Assembly (NCBI RefSeq): GCF_000620625.1
Contig: NZ_JIAW01000002.1
Span: 310,001-374,000, forward strand
Direction of reading: 5' to 3'
DNA from: Mycobacterium sp. URHB0044
Lineage (GTDB): Bacteria > Actinomycetota > Actinomycetes > Mycobacteriales > Mycobacteriaceae
DNA length: 64,000 nt
Below the pieces are notes generated by a model that saw only the letters and a list, made by a program, of their open reading frames with translations, did not search any database and was not told where the DNA came from. The translations under genes and the position numbers were made by a program. This document shows positions 53,105 through 63,317 of this stretch, in pieces. Numbering within the stretch: the stretch's first letter is position 1; each line of letters opens with the position of its first letter.

Positions 53105-54042
53105 TGAACTCGGAGACATTCCGGCACAGCAGGATTCCGCTCGCCCACGGTTCGGGCGCGATGCCAGCCGTGGGGTTTGGCACCCTGATTCCGGACCTCA
53201 TCGACACCAAGGAGGCCACCAAGACCGCACTGGAGGTCGGATTCCGGCACTTCGACTGCGCCGAACGCTATCGCAATGAGGATGCCGTCGGCGACGCCTT
53301 CCACGACGCGCTGACGGCGGGGACGGTGGCGCGGGACGACCTGTTCATCACCACCAAGCTCTGGAATACCAACCACCGTCCCGAACGGGTCAGGGCGGCC
53401 TTCGACGGGAGTCGCCGACGACTGCAGATCGACTACGTCGACTGCTACCTCGCCCACACGCCCTATGCCTTCGCGCCCGGCGACGACTTCGACCCGCGCG
53501 ACGAACGCGGCGAAGTCGTCTACGACCCCGGCGTCACGTTGGGGGAGACGTGGCAAGCACTCGAGCGCCTCGTCGACGACGGGCACTGCGGCGCCATCGG
53601 GTTGTCCAACGTCTCGCTGGACACCCTGCGCGAGATCGTCGCCGGGGCTCGGATCAAGCCGGCCGTCGTGCAGGTCGAATCGCATCCCTATCTCCCGGAG
53701 TGGGAACTGCTCGACTACTGCCGAGAGAACGGCATCGTCCTGCTGGCCTTCGCGGCGTTGGGACACGCCATGACGCCGAATGTATTGCAGGACGGCGTCA
53801 TCACCGCGATCGCCGACCGCCTGTACATGTCGCCCGCCCAGGTGGCCCTGGCGTGGGCCGTGCAACGCGGCACCGCATTCCTGACCACGTCGACCAATCC
53901 TCAACGCATTCAAGAGAATTACGACATATCGCCGCTTCCCGAAGATGCCATGCAGGAGATCCGGGACGCCATCACCACCAACATCCGGTTCAACTCCGTC
54001 GTGCAGACCGGAGTTCCCGGGTTCATCCCGAGAGCCTCCTGA
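53101..54042 (+). CDS. aldo/keto reductase (first copy)
   Basis: A 313-residue AKR with the full catalytic tetrad: Asp and Tyr in DCAERYRNE, Lys in TTKLWN and His in LAHTPYAF. It is clearly paralogous over its whole length to the AKR at 57104. An insertion rich in Asp and Arg (PGDDFDPRDERGEVVYD) is shared by both and may shape the pocket. Start ATG 53101 or 53104. Confidence 0.9.
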   Translation: MMNSETFRHSRIPLAHGSGAMPAVGFGTLIPDLIDTKEATKTALEVGFRHFDCAERYRNEDAVGDAFHDALTAGTVARDDLFITTKLWNTNHRPERVRAAFDGSRRRLQIDYVDCYLAHTPYAFAPGDDFDPRDERGEVVYDPGVTLGETWQALERLVDDGHCGAIGLSNVSLDTLREIVAGARIKPAVVQVESHPYLPEWELLDYCRENGIVLLAFAALGHAMTPNVLQDGVITAIADRLYMSPAQVALAWAVQRGTAFLTTSTNPQRIQENYDISPLPEDAMQEIRDAITTNIRFNSVVQTGVPGFIPRAS

Positions 54043-54043
54043 G

Positions 54044-54796
54044 ATGACGGGCACGACGAACGTCGCACTGGTCACCGGAGCCAGCCGGGGCATCGGCGCG
54101 GCGACCGCGACGGTGTTGGCGCAGCGCGGGTTCCGGGTGGTGGTCAACTATCGGTCGAGTGCCGAGGAGGCCGACGCGGTGGTCGCGTCGATCACCGCTG
54201 CCGGCGGTGCAGCGGTGGCCGCGAAGGCCGACGTCACCGAGGCCGACGCCGTAGCGACGATGGTGAGCGACACCGAAGAACGGTGGGGCGGCATCGACGT
54301 CGTCGTGCACAACGCGCTGATCCCGTTCGTCACCACCTCGTTCGACGACGTGACCTGGGAGCAGCTCGGCGGCAAGCTCGACCGCGAGATGCGCGCCGCC
54401 TTCCTGATCACCAAAGCCGTTGTCCCCGGCATGATCTCCCGTAAGTACGGCCGGCTGGTCTACCTCAGCACGGGCTTGTCGCGACGGCCCCGTGCCGGCA
54501 TGATCGCTCTCGGCACCGCCAAGGCGGCACTTGACCAGTTCGTGCGCTACGTCGCGCTCGAATTGGCGCCCCACGGAATCACGGCCAATCTCGTCGCGCC
54601 CGCCACGGTCGACGAAACGAAGATCACCGGACAGCTGACCGCCGACCAGCTCGCCCATCTCGGCGCCACCAACCCCATGGGTCGCCTCGTCCGTCCCGAC
54701 GAGGTCGCCGCGACCATCGCCTTCCTGGCCAGCGCGGAATCCGGGTTCACCACCGGCCACTACCTGCCGGTCAACGGCGGCCTGGCGATGGACTGA
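54044..54796 (+). CDS. SDR-fold protein lacking the catalytic tyrosine
   Basis: A 250-residue SDR. The cofactor motif TGASRGIG (11-18) and PATVDETKI are intact and S142 is present, but the YxxxK position reads L156-G-T-A-K160, so the catalytic Tyr is Leu. The motif VHNALIP also replaces the usual NNAG. It may bind NAD(P) without classical reductase chemistry, or use another acid. The THI5-like gene follows 12 bp downstream. Confidence 0.87.
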   Translation: MTGTTNVALVTGASRGIGAATATVLAQRGFRVVVNYRSSAEEADAVVASITAAGGAAVAAKADVTEADAVATMVSDTEERWGGIDVVVHNALIPFVTTSFDDVTWEQLGGKLDREMRAAFLITKAVVPGMISRKYGRLVYLSTGLSRRPRAGMIALGTAKAALDQFVRYVALELAPHGITANLVAPATVDETKITGQLTADQLAHLGATNPMGRLVRPDEVAATIAFLASAESGFTTGHYLPVNGGLAMD

Positions 54797-54808
54797 AGAG
54801 GAGATCCG

Positions 54809-55672
54809 ATGCACACGATCGACCTGGCCTTCGCCGGGCACGGCATCCACGAGGAGCTGGTCGCCTACGTCGCCGACCAAGAGGGCTACTACGAGGACGA
54901 GGAGGTTCACGTCGCCATCCGCGACGGCGTGCACTGGCCCATCGAGCGGTTGCGTCGCGGCGCGACGATCGGTCTCGGCCGGTCGCTGCTGTCCCGCCTG
55001 ACCGACGACATCGGCTGGACGGTGCTCAGCGTCAACACCCATCGGCCGCTGTTCTGGTTCCTCGGCAACGCCGAGGTGACGTCGATGGCGGAGCTCCGCG
55101 GCCGTCGCCTCGCGGTTCACGCCGCCCACACCGCGCCAGGATGTTTCGCCCGAATCGTGTTGCGCCAGCATGGGTTGGACCCCGACCGCGACTTGTCTTG
55201 TGTGACACGCGATCCGGGGGATTACCAGATGGACCTGCGCCGTCTGCGCGACGGCTCGATCGACGCCGCCTACGTCGGGAGCACGTTGTCGCCCGAGCAG
55301 GTGGCGCGGGAGGAGGGGTTTCACGTGTTGGCGTGGGTCGGCGATCACTTCCAGATCCCGACGGTGGGCGTCGCCGTCGATCCGGTGCACGTTCCGCTGG
55401 ACAGCCCCGCGCTGCGGGCGCTGGTGCGCGCCAACGAGCGGGCGTTGAAGACGCTGGCCGAACAGCCGAAGCTGGCCGTCGACTACATCGCCGGGTTCCT
55501 GAACCGCGTCACCCCCGAGGAGGCGACGCAGTACTACGACCGCTACGTCGGGCCGTACTTCTCCGCCGACGGCCACGTCGACCTCGACGTCGCGCGGCGT
55601 GCGATCGCCGCCGTCTCGGCCGAACTCGGCGTCACGGAGGTAGACGCCGAGACCGTCTACGGGGTCCCATGA
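54809..55672 (+). CDS. THI5/SsuA-like binding protein without signal peptide
   Basis: A 287-residue type-2 periplasmic-binding-fold protein of the NMT1/THI5-SsuA kind. It starts directly with MHTIDLAFAGHGIHEELVAY, with no signal peptide, and no permease or ATPase is nearby. Conserved blocks are FWFLGNAEVTSMAELRGRRL and YQMDLRRLRDGSIDAAYVGS, ending YYDRYVGPYF. A cytosolic enzyme or sensor is more likely than an import component. ATG 54809 follows GAGGAG. The 62393 gene is its close paralogue. Confidence 0.82.
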   Translation: MHTIDLAFAGHGIHEELVAYVADQEGYYEDEEVHVAIRDGVHWPIERLRRGATIGLGRSLLSRLTDDIGWTVLSVNTHRPLFWFLGNAEVTSMAELRGRRLAVHAAHTAPGCFARIVLRQHGLDPDRDLSCVTRDPGDYQMDLRRLRDGSIDAAYVGSTLSPEQVAREEGFHVLAWVGDHFQIPTVGVAVDPVHVPLDSPALRALVRANERALKTLAEQPKLAVDYIAGFLNRVTPEEATQYYDRYVGPYFSADGHVDLDVARRAIAAVSAELGVTEVDAETVYGVP

Positions 55673-56292
55673 AGATACGTGACCGGTCGGCTACCCTCGA
55701 TGTCATGCCCCGGCCCCCGAATCCCGACGTGCGTCACCGCCTCCTGTCCGCCGGACTGGAGCTGGTTCACGGTCGCGGGTTCTCCGCCAGTGGCGTCAAG
55801 GACATCACCGACTCGGCCGGGGTGCCGAAGGGCTCGTTCTACGCCTACTTCGCCAGCAAGGAGGCGTTCGCCACGGCGATCCTCGAGCACTACTGGGCCG
55901 ACATCGAGCGACGACTGCTGCCCATCCTCGAGGCGAATGACCCGGCGCAGCAACGGATCACACGGTTCTTCCATGCCCTCGCCGACGAGCACGAGGCCGG
56001 TGACTTCCTGCTTGGCTGCCTGATCGGCAACCTCTCGCTGGAGCTGGGCGGCTCGAGTGACGCGGTGCGTGATCAGCTCACCAGCATTCTCGATCGGTGG
56101 GATGCCGCCCTGACTGCATGCGTGCGGGCCGGCCAGGGTGACGGCGCAATTCGGACCGACCTCGACGCGGGTGAGCTCGCCGCCTCGCTGATCGAGTCGT
56201 GGGAGGGCGCTGCCCTTCGCGGCAAGGTGACCCGCAGTCGTGCTCCCTACGACCGCTTCGAGGCGGTCACCGTCCCGGCGCTTCTGCGCTGA
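55669..56292 (+). CDS. TetR-family regulator
   Basis: A 207-residue TetR regulator: HTH FSASGVKDITDSAGVPKGSF then YAYFASKEAFATAIL, and a C-terminal domain of the TetR_C_16/AcrR-NemR-like kind (GDFLLGCLIGNLSLELGG). ATG 55669 overlaps the preceding stop (ATGA); ATG 55705 is an alternative, which would leave GACCGGTC (55681) in its leader. The palindrome at 56335 is its likely operator. Confidence 0.88.
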   Translation: MKIRDRSATLDVMPRPPNPDVRHRLLSAGLELVHGRGFSASGVKDITDSAGVPKGSFYAYFASKEAFATAILEHYWADIERRLLPILEANDPAQQRITRFFHALADEHEAGDFLLGCLIGNLSLELGGSSDAVRDQLTSILDRWDAALTACVRAGQGDGAIRTDLDAGELAASLIESWEGAALRGKVTRSRAPYDRFEAVTVPALLR

Positions 56293-56334
56293 CTCGCCGA
56301 CGGCTGATGGCGGTGACGAACAGCACCTTGTTAG

Positions 56335-56352
56335 TAGACGACCGGTCATCTA
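56335..56352. promoter_or_regulatory. TetR/NemR-type operator
   Basis: TAGACGACCGGTCATCTA, an 18-bp palindrome with two symmetric mismatches around GACCGGTC. It lies 43 bp after the TetR gene and 42 bp before the isochorismatase-like gene. The TAGA...TCTA form resembles NemR-type operators. Confidence 0.65.
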
Positions 56353-56394
56353 TTTTGAAGGAGAGGAACCCGCCTCTCCGAGCTCAAGGACGCC

Positions 56395-57099
56395 ATGACG
56401 AACCCCATCTACGCCGAACCCTCGAATCCCGCGCTGCCGGACTCCGGCTTCGTCCTCGACCTCGACCACACCGCGCTCGTCGTCACCGACCCCCAGATCG
56501 ACTTCCTCAGTCCGGACGGAGCGACCTGGGCCGTATTCGGCGACAGCATCACGGAGAACGGCACCGTCGCCCACATCGGCGAACTGTTCGACGCCGCGAA
56601 GGCCGTGGGCATCACCGTCGCGGTGTCGCCGCACTACTTCTATCCCACCGACACCCAGTGGGGGTTCGGCGATCCGCTGGAGAAATTCATGGCCGGCGTC
56701 GGCATGTTCGGGCGTCGGGGCCCGTACACGCTGGACGGCTTCGCCGGCTCCGGCGCGGACTTCCTGCCCGACTACCAGCACCACATCCACGACCGCAAGA
56801 CCGTGATCACCTCTCCGCACAAGATCGTCGGCCCCGAGTCCAACGACCTTGTCCTGCAACTACGCAAACGTGGCATCAGCCAGGTCATCATCGCCGGCAT
56901 GGCCGCCAACCTCTGCGTCGAGGGCCACCTGCGCGAACTCGTCGAGCAGGGCTTCGAGGTGGTCGTCGTCAAGGACGCCACCGCAGGCCCACGGCTACCC
57001 GAAGGCGACGGCTACCTGGCCGCGCTGGTCAACTACCGCTTCCTGGCCAGCGCGGTGTGGACCACCGCCGAGGCCGTCCACTACCTGAAGGGTGAATGA
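56395..57099 (+). CDS. isochorismatase-family cysteine hydrolase
   Basis: A 234-residue hydrolase with the Asp-Lys-Cys triad: D32 (VTDPQIDF), K143 (SPHK) and C174 (MAANLCVEGH). The cis-peptide segment IIAGMAANLCVEGH is typical. It probably cleaves an amide, carbamate or isochorismate-like bond. Its stop overlaps or abuts the second AKR. First gene after the TetR operator. Confidence 0.88.
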   Translation: MTNPIYAEPSNPALPDSGFVLDLDHTALVVTDPQIDFLSPDGATWAVFGDSITENGTVAHIGELFDAAKAVGITVAVSPHYFYPTDTQWGFGDPLEKFMAGVGMFGRRGPYTLDGFAGSGADFLPDYQHHIHDRKTVITSPHKIVGPESNDLVLQLRKRGISQVIIAGMAANLCVEGHLRELVEQGFEVVVVKDATAGPRLPEGDGYLAALVNYRFLASAVWTTAEAVHYLKGE

Positions 57100-57103
57100 A
57101 GAC

Positions 57104-58045
57104 ATGACGATCCACGATCCGCGACACCACCGGTTCGCCTTGAACAACGGCGACGGCGAGATCCCCGCGCTCGGATTCGGCACACTGGTGTCGGACAGCA
57201 GCAAGACCCGCCACGCCACCGTGGCTGCCGTGGAGGCAGGTTTCCGCCACCTCGACTGCGCCGAGCGCTACCGCAACGAGGCAGAGGTCGGCGCCGCGCT
57301 CAAGGACCTCCTCGCCTCCGGCGCGATCCGCCGCGAGGACCTCTTCGTCACCACGAAGCTGTGGAACAACAACCACCGCCCCGAGCGCGTCAAGCCCGCC
57401 CTGCAGGCCAGCCTCGACAAGCTCGGCCTCGACTCCGTCGACCTCTATCTGGTGCACACCCCGTTCGCGTTCCAGCCCGGTGACGATCAGGATCCCCGGC
57501 ACCCGCACGGCGCCGTCGTCTACGACGATGGGGTGACGCTCGAGGAGACCTGGGGTGCCATGGAAAGCCTTGTCGACGAGGGACTCTCGCGCGCCATCGG
57601 CTTGTCCGACATCGACGTCGAGGGCACCCGCGAGATCGTCGACACCGCGAGGATCAGGCCCGCGGTCGTGGAGGTCGAATCCCATCCCTACCACCCGCAG
57701 TGGGGGCTGCACCAGCTGTGCCAGACCGAGGGCATCGTCCTGCTGGCATTCGCGCCGCTGGGGCACGCGCTGGAGCCGCGACTGCTCGACGACCCGCTCA
57801 TCGTGACGACCGCCGAACGCCTCAGCAAGACGCCCGCACAGGTGCTTCTCGCCTGGGGCATCCAACGCGGCAGCGCGGTGCTGACGTCGTCGGTGACGCC
57901 CACCCGCATCACGGAGAACGCGGACGTCACCGCGCTGCCGGAGGACGTCGTGCAACAGATCAGCGAGCTGGAGACCCGCCACCGGTTCAACTCCGTCGTC
58001 GACGCGGGAGAGCCCGGATTCCTCGAAGTGCCCCAAGGCAGTTGA
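57104..58045 (+). CDS. aldo/keto reductase (second copy)
   Basis: A 313-residue AKR with an intact tetrad ([22 protein letters not shown]) and the same Asp/Arg-rich insertion as its paralogue at 53101. Start ATG 57104 preferred for its spacing; GTG 57092, inside the upstream gene, is an alternative. It precedes mqo by one base and should be cotranscribed. Confidence 0.9.
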   Translation: MTIHDPRHHRFALNNGDGEIPALGFGTLVSDSSKTRHATVAAVEAGFRHLDCAERYRNEAEVGAALKDLLASGAIRREDLFVTTKLWNNNHRPERVKPALQASLDKLGLDSVDLYLVHTPFAFQPGDDQDPRHPHGAVVYDDGVTLEETWGAMESLVDEGLSRAIGLSDIDVEGTREIVDTARIRPAVVEVESHPYHPQWGLHQLCQTEGIVLLAFAPLGHALEPRLLDDPLIVTTAERLSKTPAQVLLAWGIQRGSAVLTSSVTPTRITENADVTALPEDVVQQISELETRHRFNSVVDAGEPGFLEVPQGS

Positions 58046-58046
58046 G

Positions 58047-59564
58047 ATGACCAAGACGGATGTCGTGCTGATCGGCGCCGGCATCATGAGCGCGACCCTC
58101 GGCACATTGCTGCGACTGGTCGAACCCGACTGGTCGATCACCCTGATCGAGCGGCTCGACGGCGTCGCCGCCGAGAGCAGCGACCCGTGGAACAACGCGG
58201 GCACGGGACACTCCGCGCTGTGCGAACTGAACTACACGCCGCAGTTGCCCGACGGGTCGATCGACATCAGCAGGGCGGTTTTCGTCAACGAGCAGTTCCA
58301 GGTGTCGCGCCAATTCTGGTCGCACGCCGTGGAAAAGGGAGTGCTGACCGATCCGCGCAGCTTCATCAACCCGGTCCCGCACGTGTCGTTCGTGCAGGGT
58401 GCCGATCGTGTCGACTATCTCCGTCGCCGCAGGGAAGCCCTGGTGGTCAACCCGCTGTTCGCCACCACGACGTTCGTCGACGACGCCGACGAGGTCGCGC
58501 GCCGGTTGCCCCTGATGGCGGCCGGGCGTGACCGGGCGGACCCGGTCGCGCTGAACTGGACCACCAACGGCACCGACGTGGACTTCGGGTCGCTGGCCAA
58601 ACAACTCATCGGCTACGGCGTCCGCACGGGCACCACCACGCTGTTCGGCCACGAGGTGCGCGGACTGGCCAAGGAGTCCGACGACAGCTGGACGGTAGAC
58701 ATCCGTAACCGCCGCACCGGCGACGACCGAAAGATCAACGCCCGCTTCCTGTTCGTCGGCGCAGGCGGTGGCGCCCTGCACCTGCTGCAGAAGTCGGGCA
58801 TCGACGAGGCCAAGGGGTATGGCGGCTTTCCGGTCAGCGGCGAGTTCCTCCGCACCCCGAACACGATGCTGACGGCAGCGCACCACGCCAAGGTGTACGG
58901 CTTCCCTCCGCTGGGCGCACCACCGATCTCGGCGCCCCACCTCGACACCAGGATCATCGGCGGTGAGCCGTGGCTGCTGTTCGGCCCCTTCGCCGGCTGG
59001 TCGCCGCGATTCCTCAAACAGGGCCATCTCGGCGATCTGCCGAGGTCCGTCACCCCGACCAACCTCGGACCGATGCTCGACGTCGGACGAACCCAATTGA
59101 GCCTGGTCAAGTATCTGATCGGCCAGCTCCGATTGTCGGAGGCAGATCGCGTCGACGCGTTGCGCGAATTCGTGCCCACGGCAATCGATTCCGATTGGAG
59201 CCTCTCGGTGGCAGGTCAGCGGGTGCAGGTCATCAAGCCGGGCAAGGGCTTTCGCGGCACCCTGGAATTCGGCACCACCGTGATCGCGGCGGCCGACGGC
59301 AGCCTCGCCGGCCTACTCGGTGCCTCGCCGGGTGCGACGACGGCGATCCCCGCGATGCTCGACGTGATGGAGCGCTGCTTCGGCAAGCAGTTCGCCACGA
59401 CGTGGCGTCCCCGACTGTTGGAGATCATCCCGTCGCTGGGGACCAAACTCTCGGACGAGCCCACGCTGTTCGGTGAGGTGTGGGACTGGGGAACTCGGGT
59501 GCTGGGTCTGCAACCGAGCGCTGCCAACTCCACGCGACCGACAGGAGCCATCGTCGACCCGTGA
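58047..59564 (+). CDS. mqo: malate:quinone oxidoreductase
   Basis: A 505-residue FAD protein. FAD motif [13 protein letters not shown] begins at residue 10, followed by [20 protein letters not shown] and later SPTNLGP-like and [11 protein letters not shown] segments, and the C-terminal [16 protein letters not shown]. It oxidises malate to oxaloacetate with quinone at the membrane. Placement directly after an aldo/keto reductase, as the last gene of the cluster, is unusual for a TCA-cycle enzyme. Confidence 0.93.
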   Translation: MTKTDVVLIGAGIMSATLGTLLRLVEPDWSITLIERLDGVAAESSDPWNNAGTGHSALCELNYTPQLPDGSIDISRAVFVNEQFQVSRQFWSHAVEKGVLTDPRSFINPVPHVSFVQGADRVDYLRRRREALVVNPLFATTTFVDDADEVARRLPLMAAGRDRADPVALNWTTNGTDVDFGSLAKQLIGYGVRTGTTTLFGHEVRGLAKESDDSWTVDIRNRRTGDDRKINARFLFVGAGGGALHLLQKSGIDEAKGYGGFPVSGEFLRTPNTMLTAAHHAKVYGFPPLGAPPISAPHLDTRIIGGEPWLLFGPFAGWSPRFLKQGHLGDLPRSVTPTNLGPMLDVGRTQLSLVKYLIGQLRLSEADRVDALREFVPTAIDSDWSLSVAGQRVQVIKPGKGFRGTLEFGTTVIAAADGSLAGLLGASPGATTAIPAMLDVMERCFGKQFATTWRPRLLEIIPSLGTKLSDEPTLFGEVWDWGTRVLGLQPSAANSTRPTGAIVDP

Positions 59565-59665
59565 GACTGGGAGTGTCCTGTGAGTGCGTGACGTCGGCGT
59601 GAACCGGGCCTTAGGATCAAGGTCAGGTCGGTGCGGCCCTCGCGCCAGCAAGGGGGTGCTGCCCG

Positions 59666-62413
59666 ATGGCAGCCGCTGGACAGTTACGGGGTCGCAACCG
59701 CGAGTGCGGGACACTGGATGGGTTGCTCGGTGAGGTGCGGACCGGGCAGAGCGCAGTGTTGGTGCTTCGCGGCGAGGCGGGAATCGGCAAGACGGCGCTG
59801 CTTCGGCATCTGACGGATGCGGCGTCCGGCTTCACCGTGACGCGTTGCGCCGGTGTCGAATCCGAGATGGAGTTGCCCTTCGCGGGCCTGAATGAACTGT
59901 GCTCGCCGATCCTCGACGGTCTCGGTTCGCTACCAGAACCGCAACAGCGTGCGCTCAGCGGTGCGCTTGGTCTCGAGGCGGGTGGAAGCCCGGACAAGTT
60001 CCTCGTGGCGTTGGGGGCGCTAGGTCTCATCGGCGCGGCGTCCGAACGCGGGCCGTTGCTCTGCGTCGTCGAGGACGCGCACTGGCTGGACAACGCCTCG
60101 GCACAAGTGCTCGCCTTCGTTGGACGCAGGCTGCGGGGCGAGCCCGTCGGGTTGGTGTTCGCCGCCCGCGCATCCCTGACGACGCCGGACCATCTGATGG
60201 GCTTGCCCGAGTTGCGGATCGAAGGCGTCGACGAGCGGGCGGCGCGTGCGTTGCTCCGATCAGTCGGCGGGATGCGCATCGACGAGACGATCCGCGCCAG
60301 GATTCTCGACGAGACCAGGGGCAACCCGCTGGCGGTGCTGGAACTGGGCGCGCGGATGATGACGGCGGGGTTCGCAGGTGGGTTCGCCATGGTCGACGGA
60401 CCAAGTCTGAGCGAGCGCATCGAGGACGAATACCGCGCACGCCTGAGCGACTTGCCCTACGACACCCAGCAGTTGGCGTTGCTGGCCGCCGCCGATCCCG
60501 TGGGCGACACCGGGCTCATTCAGCGGGCGGCCGCGCATCTGGGCCTCGGCGTCGACGCCGCCGATGCCGCCGTCGCCGGCGACCTGCTGTCGGTCGGTGC
60601 GTCGGTGCGCTTCCGTCATCCGTTGCTGCGCTCGGCCGTCTATCGCGGCGCCACCGGCGAGCAACGCCGCGTCGTGCACCAGGCGCTCGCCGAGGCGAGT
60701 GACCCCGAGTCGGATGCGGATCGGCGCGCGTGGCACCGAGCCTATGCGGCCACCGGTCCCGACGAACAGGTGGCGGGCGAGTTGATCGGCTCGGCGGGTC
60801 GGGCTCAGGCACGTGGCGGAATTGCCGCGGCCGCCGCGTTCTGGGAGCGCGCGGTCGCGTTGACCCCGGACGCCGTCGAACGGTCGTCCCGGGCGCTGTC
60901 AGCCGCCCAAAGCAAGTTTGGCGCGGGGGATCTCGATGCCGCCGGGCGACTGTTGGACCAAATCGACGCTGAATCGTTGAGCGAATTCGAGCAGGCGATC
61001 GTCGACCTGTTGCGCGCCCAGATCGCGTTCGCCCGATACCGCGGTGGGGAGGCGCCGAATCTGCTGCTGCGGGTGGCCACCCGCCTACGGCCAATCAACC
61101 CCGACATGGCGCGCTTGGCATTTCTGCAGGCACTGATCGCCACGAGCTACGCCGGTCGCCTCGCCGACCCCGAGGTGCGGCTCGAGATCGCACGCGCGGC
61201 ACAGGCACTGCCGCGGGATCCAGCACCAACGCCGGCCATCCAGTTGTTGATCCACGGCATAGCCACCTGGCAGGCCGATGGTTACGCTGCGAGCGCCGGG
61301 GCTCTCAGAGACGCGGTGCGTCAGTACCTCGACGATGCACCCGACCCCGATGTCGTCGGTTACGCCTTCATCGCCACTGCCGTACACCTGTGTGACGACG
61401 CGGCGTGGTACACGATGGTGACCCGGCAGGTGGAGCTCGCACGGGAGCGCGGAATGCTGAGCTGGCTGCCGTTCGTCCTCGATGGTCAAGCCGAGTTCTT
61501 GGTTCCTGCAGGTGATCTGGTGCAGGCGGAAGCCCTGTTGGCCGAAGCCGGGCTCATCGACCCGGTGATCACCGCCGCCACCTCGCCGCGCATCGCCCTG
61601 CTGGTGGCTGCCTGGCGTGGTGACATCGCCGGTGCCCGAGGACCGTTGGAAGTGGTGGCCGAAGCGGGTGCAACGCGAGGGGAGGGATGGTTGTTGGCCT
61701 ACGCCGACTATGCGAACGCAGTGCTCTACAACGGTCTTGCTGATCACCATGCGGCCGCTGATGCGGCGCAAAGTGCTTGTGCAGACGGCGAATTCGTATT
61801 CGCCATCACCGTGCGAGCGCTGTACGAACTCGTCGAGGCCACGGCCCGCAGCAACCAGCCCGCACGCGCCGTCGCGGCCGCTGAGCAGTTGTCGGCGGCC
61901 GCCACGGCCAGCGGTACCGACTTTGCCGGCGGGATGGCCGCCCACGGCCGGGCCCTGGTCGCCGAGGGTGATGACGCCGACGGCCTCTACCGGGAAGCCG
62001 TCGAGCGGCTCGGTGGAACCAGGATGGCCGCGCACGTCGCGCGAGCCCGCCTGAGCTATGGGGAGTGGCTGCGCCGCGCCGACAGGCGCGATGACGCGCG
62101 GGAACAACTCAGGTCTGCCCACGCTAGCTTCGCTGCCATGGGGGCCAACGGATTCGCCGAACGTGCCAGGCACGAGCTCCTCGCGACGGGGGAGAAGGTG
62201 CGTAGGCGAGCCGGCCCAGGCAGTGCCGACCTGACTCCGCAGGAGGAACAGATCGCGCAACTGGCCCGGCAGCGCCGCACCAACCCCGAGATCGGTGCCG
62301 AGCTGTTCCTCAGCGCGCGCACGGTGGAATGGCACCTACGCAAGATCTTCGCCAAACTCGAGATCAAGTCGCGTAGGGAATTGGATGCGGCGCTAGCCGA
62401 CCGCGGGGCGTGA
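59666..62413 (+). CDS. LAL-type LuxR-family regulator with P-loop ATPase
   Basis: A 915-residue regulator: Walker A GEAGIGKT (36-43), Walker B-like CVVEDAHWLDN near 134, long helical middle, and a C-terminal LuxR HTH (DLTPQEEQIAQLARQRRTNP, then EIGAELFLSARTVEWHLRKI). ATG 59666. It sits between the two SDR-THI5 modules and is convergent with the second, overlapping it by 21 bp, so it may control the cluster. It is not a close copy of the LAL regulator at 12153. Confidence 0.9.
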   Translation: MAAAGQLRGRNRECGTLDGLLGEVRTGQSAVLVLRGEAGIGKTALLRHLTDAASGFTVTRCAGVESEMELPFAGLNELCSPILDGLGSLPEPQQRALSGALGLEAGGSPDKFLVALGALGLIGAASERGPLLCVVEDAHWLDNASAQVLAFVGRRLRGEPVGLVFAARASLTTPDHLMGLPELRIEGVDERAARALLRSVGGMRIDETIRARILDETRGNPLAVLELGARMMTAGFAGGFAMVDGPSLSERIEDEYRARLSDLPYDTQQLALLAAADPVGDTGLIQRAAAHLGLGVDAADAAVAGDLLSVGASVRFRHPLLRSAVYRGATGEQRRVVHQALAEASDPESDADRRAWHRAYAATGPDEQVAGELIGSAGRAQARGGIAAAAAFWERAVALTPDAVERSSRALSAAQSKFGAGDLDAAGRLLDQIDAESLSEFEQAIVDLLRAQIAFARYRGGEAPNLLLRVATRLRPINPDMARLAFLQALIATSYAGRLADPEVRLEIARAAQALPRDPAPTPAIQLLIHGIATWQADGYAASAGALRDAVRQYLDDAPDPDVVGYAFIATAVHLCDDAAWYTMVTRQVELARERGMLSWLPFVLDGQAEFLVPAGDLVQAEALLAEAGLIDPVITAATSPRIALLVAAWRGDIAGARGPLEVVAEAGATRGEGWLLAYADYANAVLYNGLADHHAAADAAQSACADGEFVFAITVRALYELVEATARSNQPARAVAAAEQLSAAATASGTDFAGGMAAHGRALVAEGDDADGLYREAVERLGGTRMAAHVARARLSYGEWLRRADRRDDAREQLRSAHASFAAMGANGFAERARHELLATGEKVRRRAGPGSADLTPQEEQIAQLARQRRTNPEIGAELFLSARTVEWHLRKIFAKLEIKSRRELDAALADRGA

Positions 62414-63292
62414 TTGCGTCCCCTCGCACTGAGGGGCGACGTAGATGTCCTCGGCTGGTACGGAGGCGAGACCGAGTTCTGCAGCAACTGCATCGATCCC
62501 GTGCTGCGCGACGGTGAGGTTCACCCGCCCGCTGGGGGTGAAGTGTGGGCCGACGTAGCGCTCGTAGTACTGCTGCACTTCGTCGCGCGTCAGACGGTCG
62601 AGGAACGTGGCGAGGTAATCGACGGTCAGGCTTGGCTTGGCGGCGATCGTCTGAAGGGCCCGATCGTTCGCCCGCACCAGCGCCTGCAGCGCGGGACTGT
62701 CCAGCGGGATGTGGGCGGGGTCCACTGCGATGCCCACGGTGGGAATCTGGACGTAATCGCCGACCCAGGCGAGGACGTGGAACCCTTCTTCCGCGGCGAC
62801 CTGCTCGGGGGAAAACGTAGTACCCACACAGGCGGCGTCGATCGAGCCGTCCCGAAGTCGCCGAAGATCCATCTGATAGTTGACGGGAAGTCGCGCAAGG
62901 CATTCCAGGTCACGATCGGGATCGAGACCGTGCTCGCGCAAGACGATTCTGGTGAACCAGCCCGGCGCGGTCTGGGCGGGATGGACCGCGACGCGACGCC
63001 CGCGCAGATGCGCCATCGAGGTCACCTCCGCGTTGCCGACGAACCAGAACAGCGGGCGGTGCGTATTGACGCTGAGCACCTTCCAGTCGACGGCGCCCGT
63101 CAGCCGGTGCAACACGGCGCGGCCCAGGCCGATCGACGCGCCGCGTCGCAGCCGCTCTGGGCCCCAGCCGATCCCGTTCCGGATCGCGACGTGGACCCCT
63201 TCTTCCTCGTAGTAGCCCTCCTGGTCGGCCACTTGGGCGACCAGCTCCTCGTGGACGCCACGTTCGACGTAGGCGAGATCGATCGTCTCCAC
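62393..63292 (-). CDS. THI5/SsuA-like binding protein without signal peptide (paralogue)
   Basis: A 299-residue paralogue of the gene at 54809, alike throughout: ERGVHEELVAQVADQEGYYE, FWFVGNAEVTSMAHLRGRRV, YQMDLRRLRDGSIDAACVGT, YYERYVGPHF. I start it at GTG 63292, preceded by GGAAGGAG at eight bases; it then begins METIDLAYVERG like the other copy. No signal peptide and no transporter genes nearby. It follows the truncated SDR gene by 25 bp. Confidence 0.83.
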   Translation of the reverse strand: METIDLAYVERGVHEELVAQVADQEGYYEEEGVHVAIRNGIGWGPERLRRGASIGLGRAVLHRLTGAVDWKVLSVNTHRPLFWFVGNAEVTSMAHLRGRRVAVHPAQTAPGWFTRIVLREHGLDPDRDLECLARLPVNYQMDLRRLRDGSIDAACVGTTFSPEQVAAEEGFHVLAWVGDYVQIPTVGIAVDPAHIPLDSPALQALVRANDRALQTIAAKPSLTVDYLATFLDRLTRDEVQQYYERYVGPHFTPSGRVNLTVAQHGIDAVAAELGLASVPAEDIYVAPQCEGTQSRPAVG

Positions 63293-63317
63293 GGTCCACA
63301 CTCCTTCCAGGAATTCG

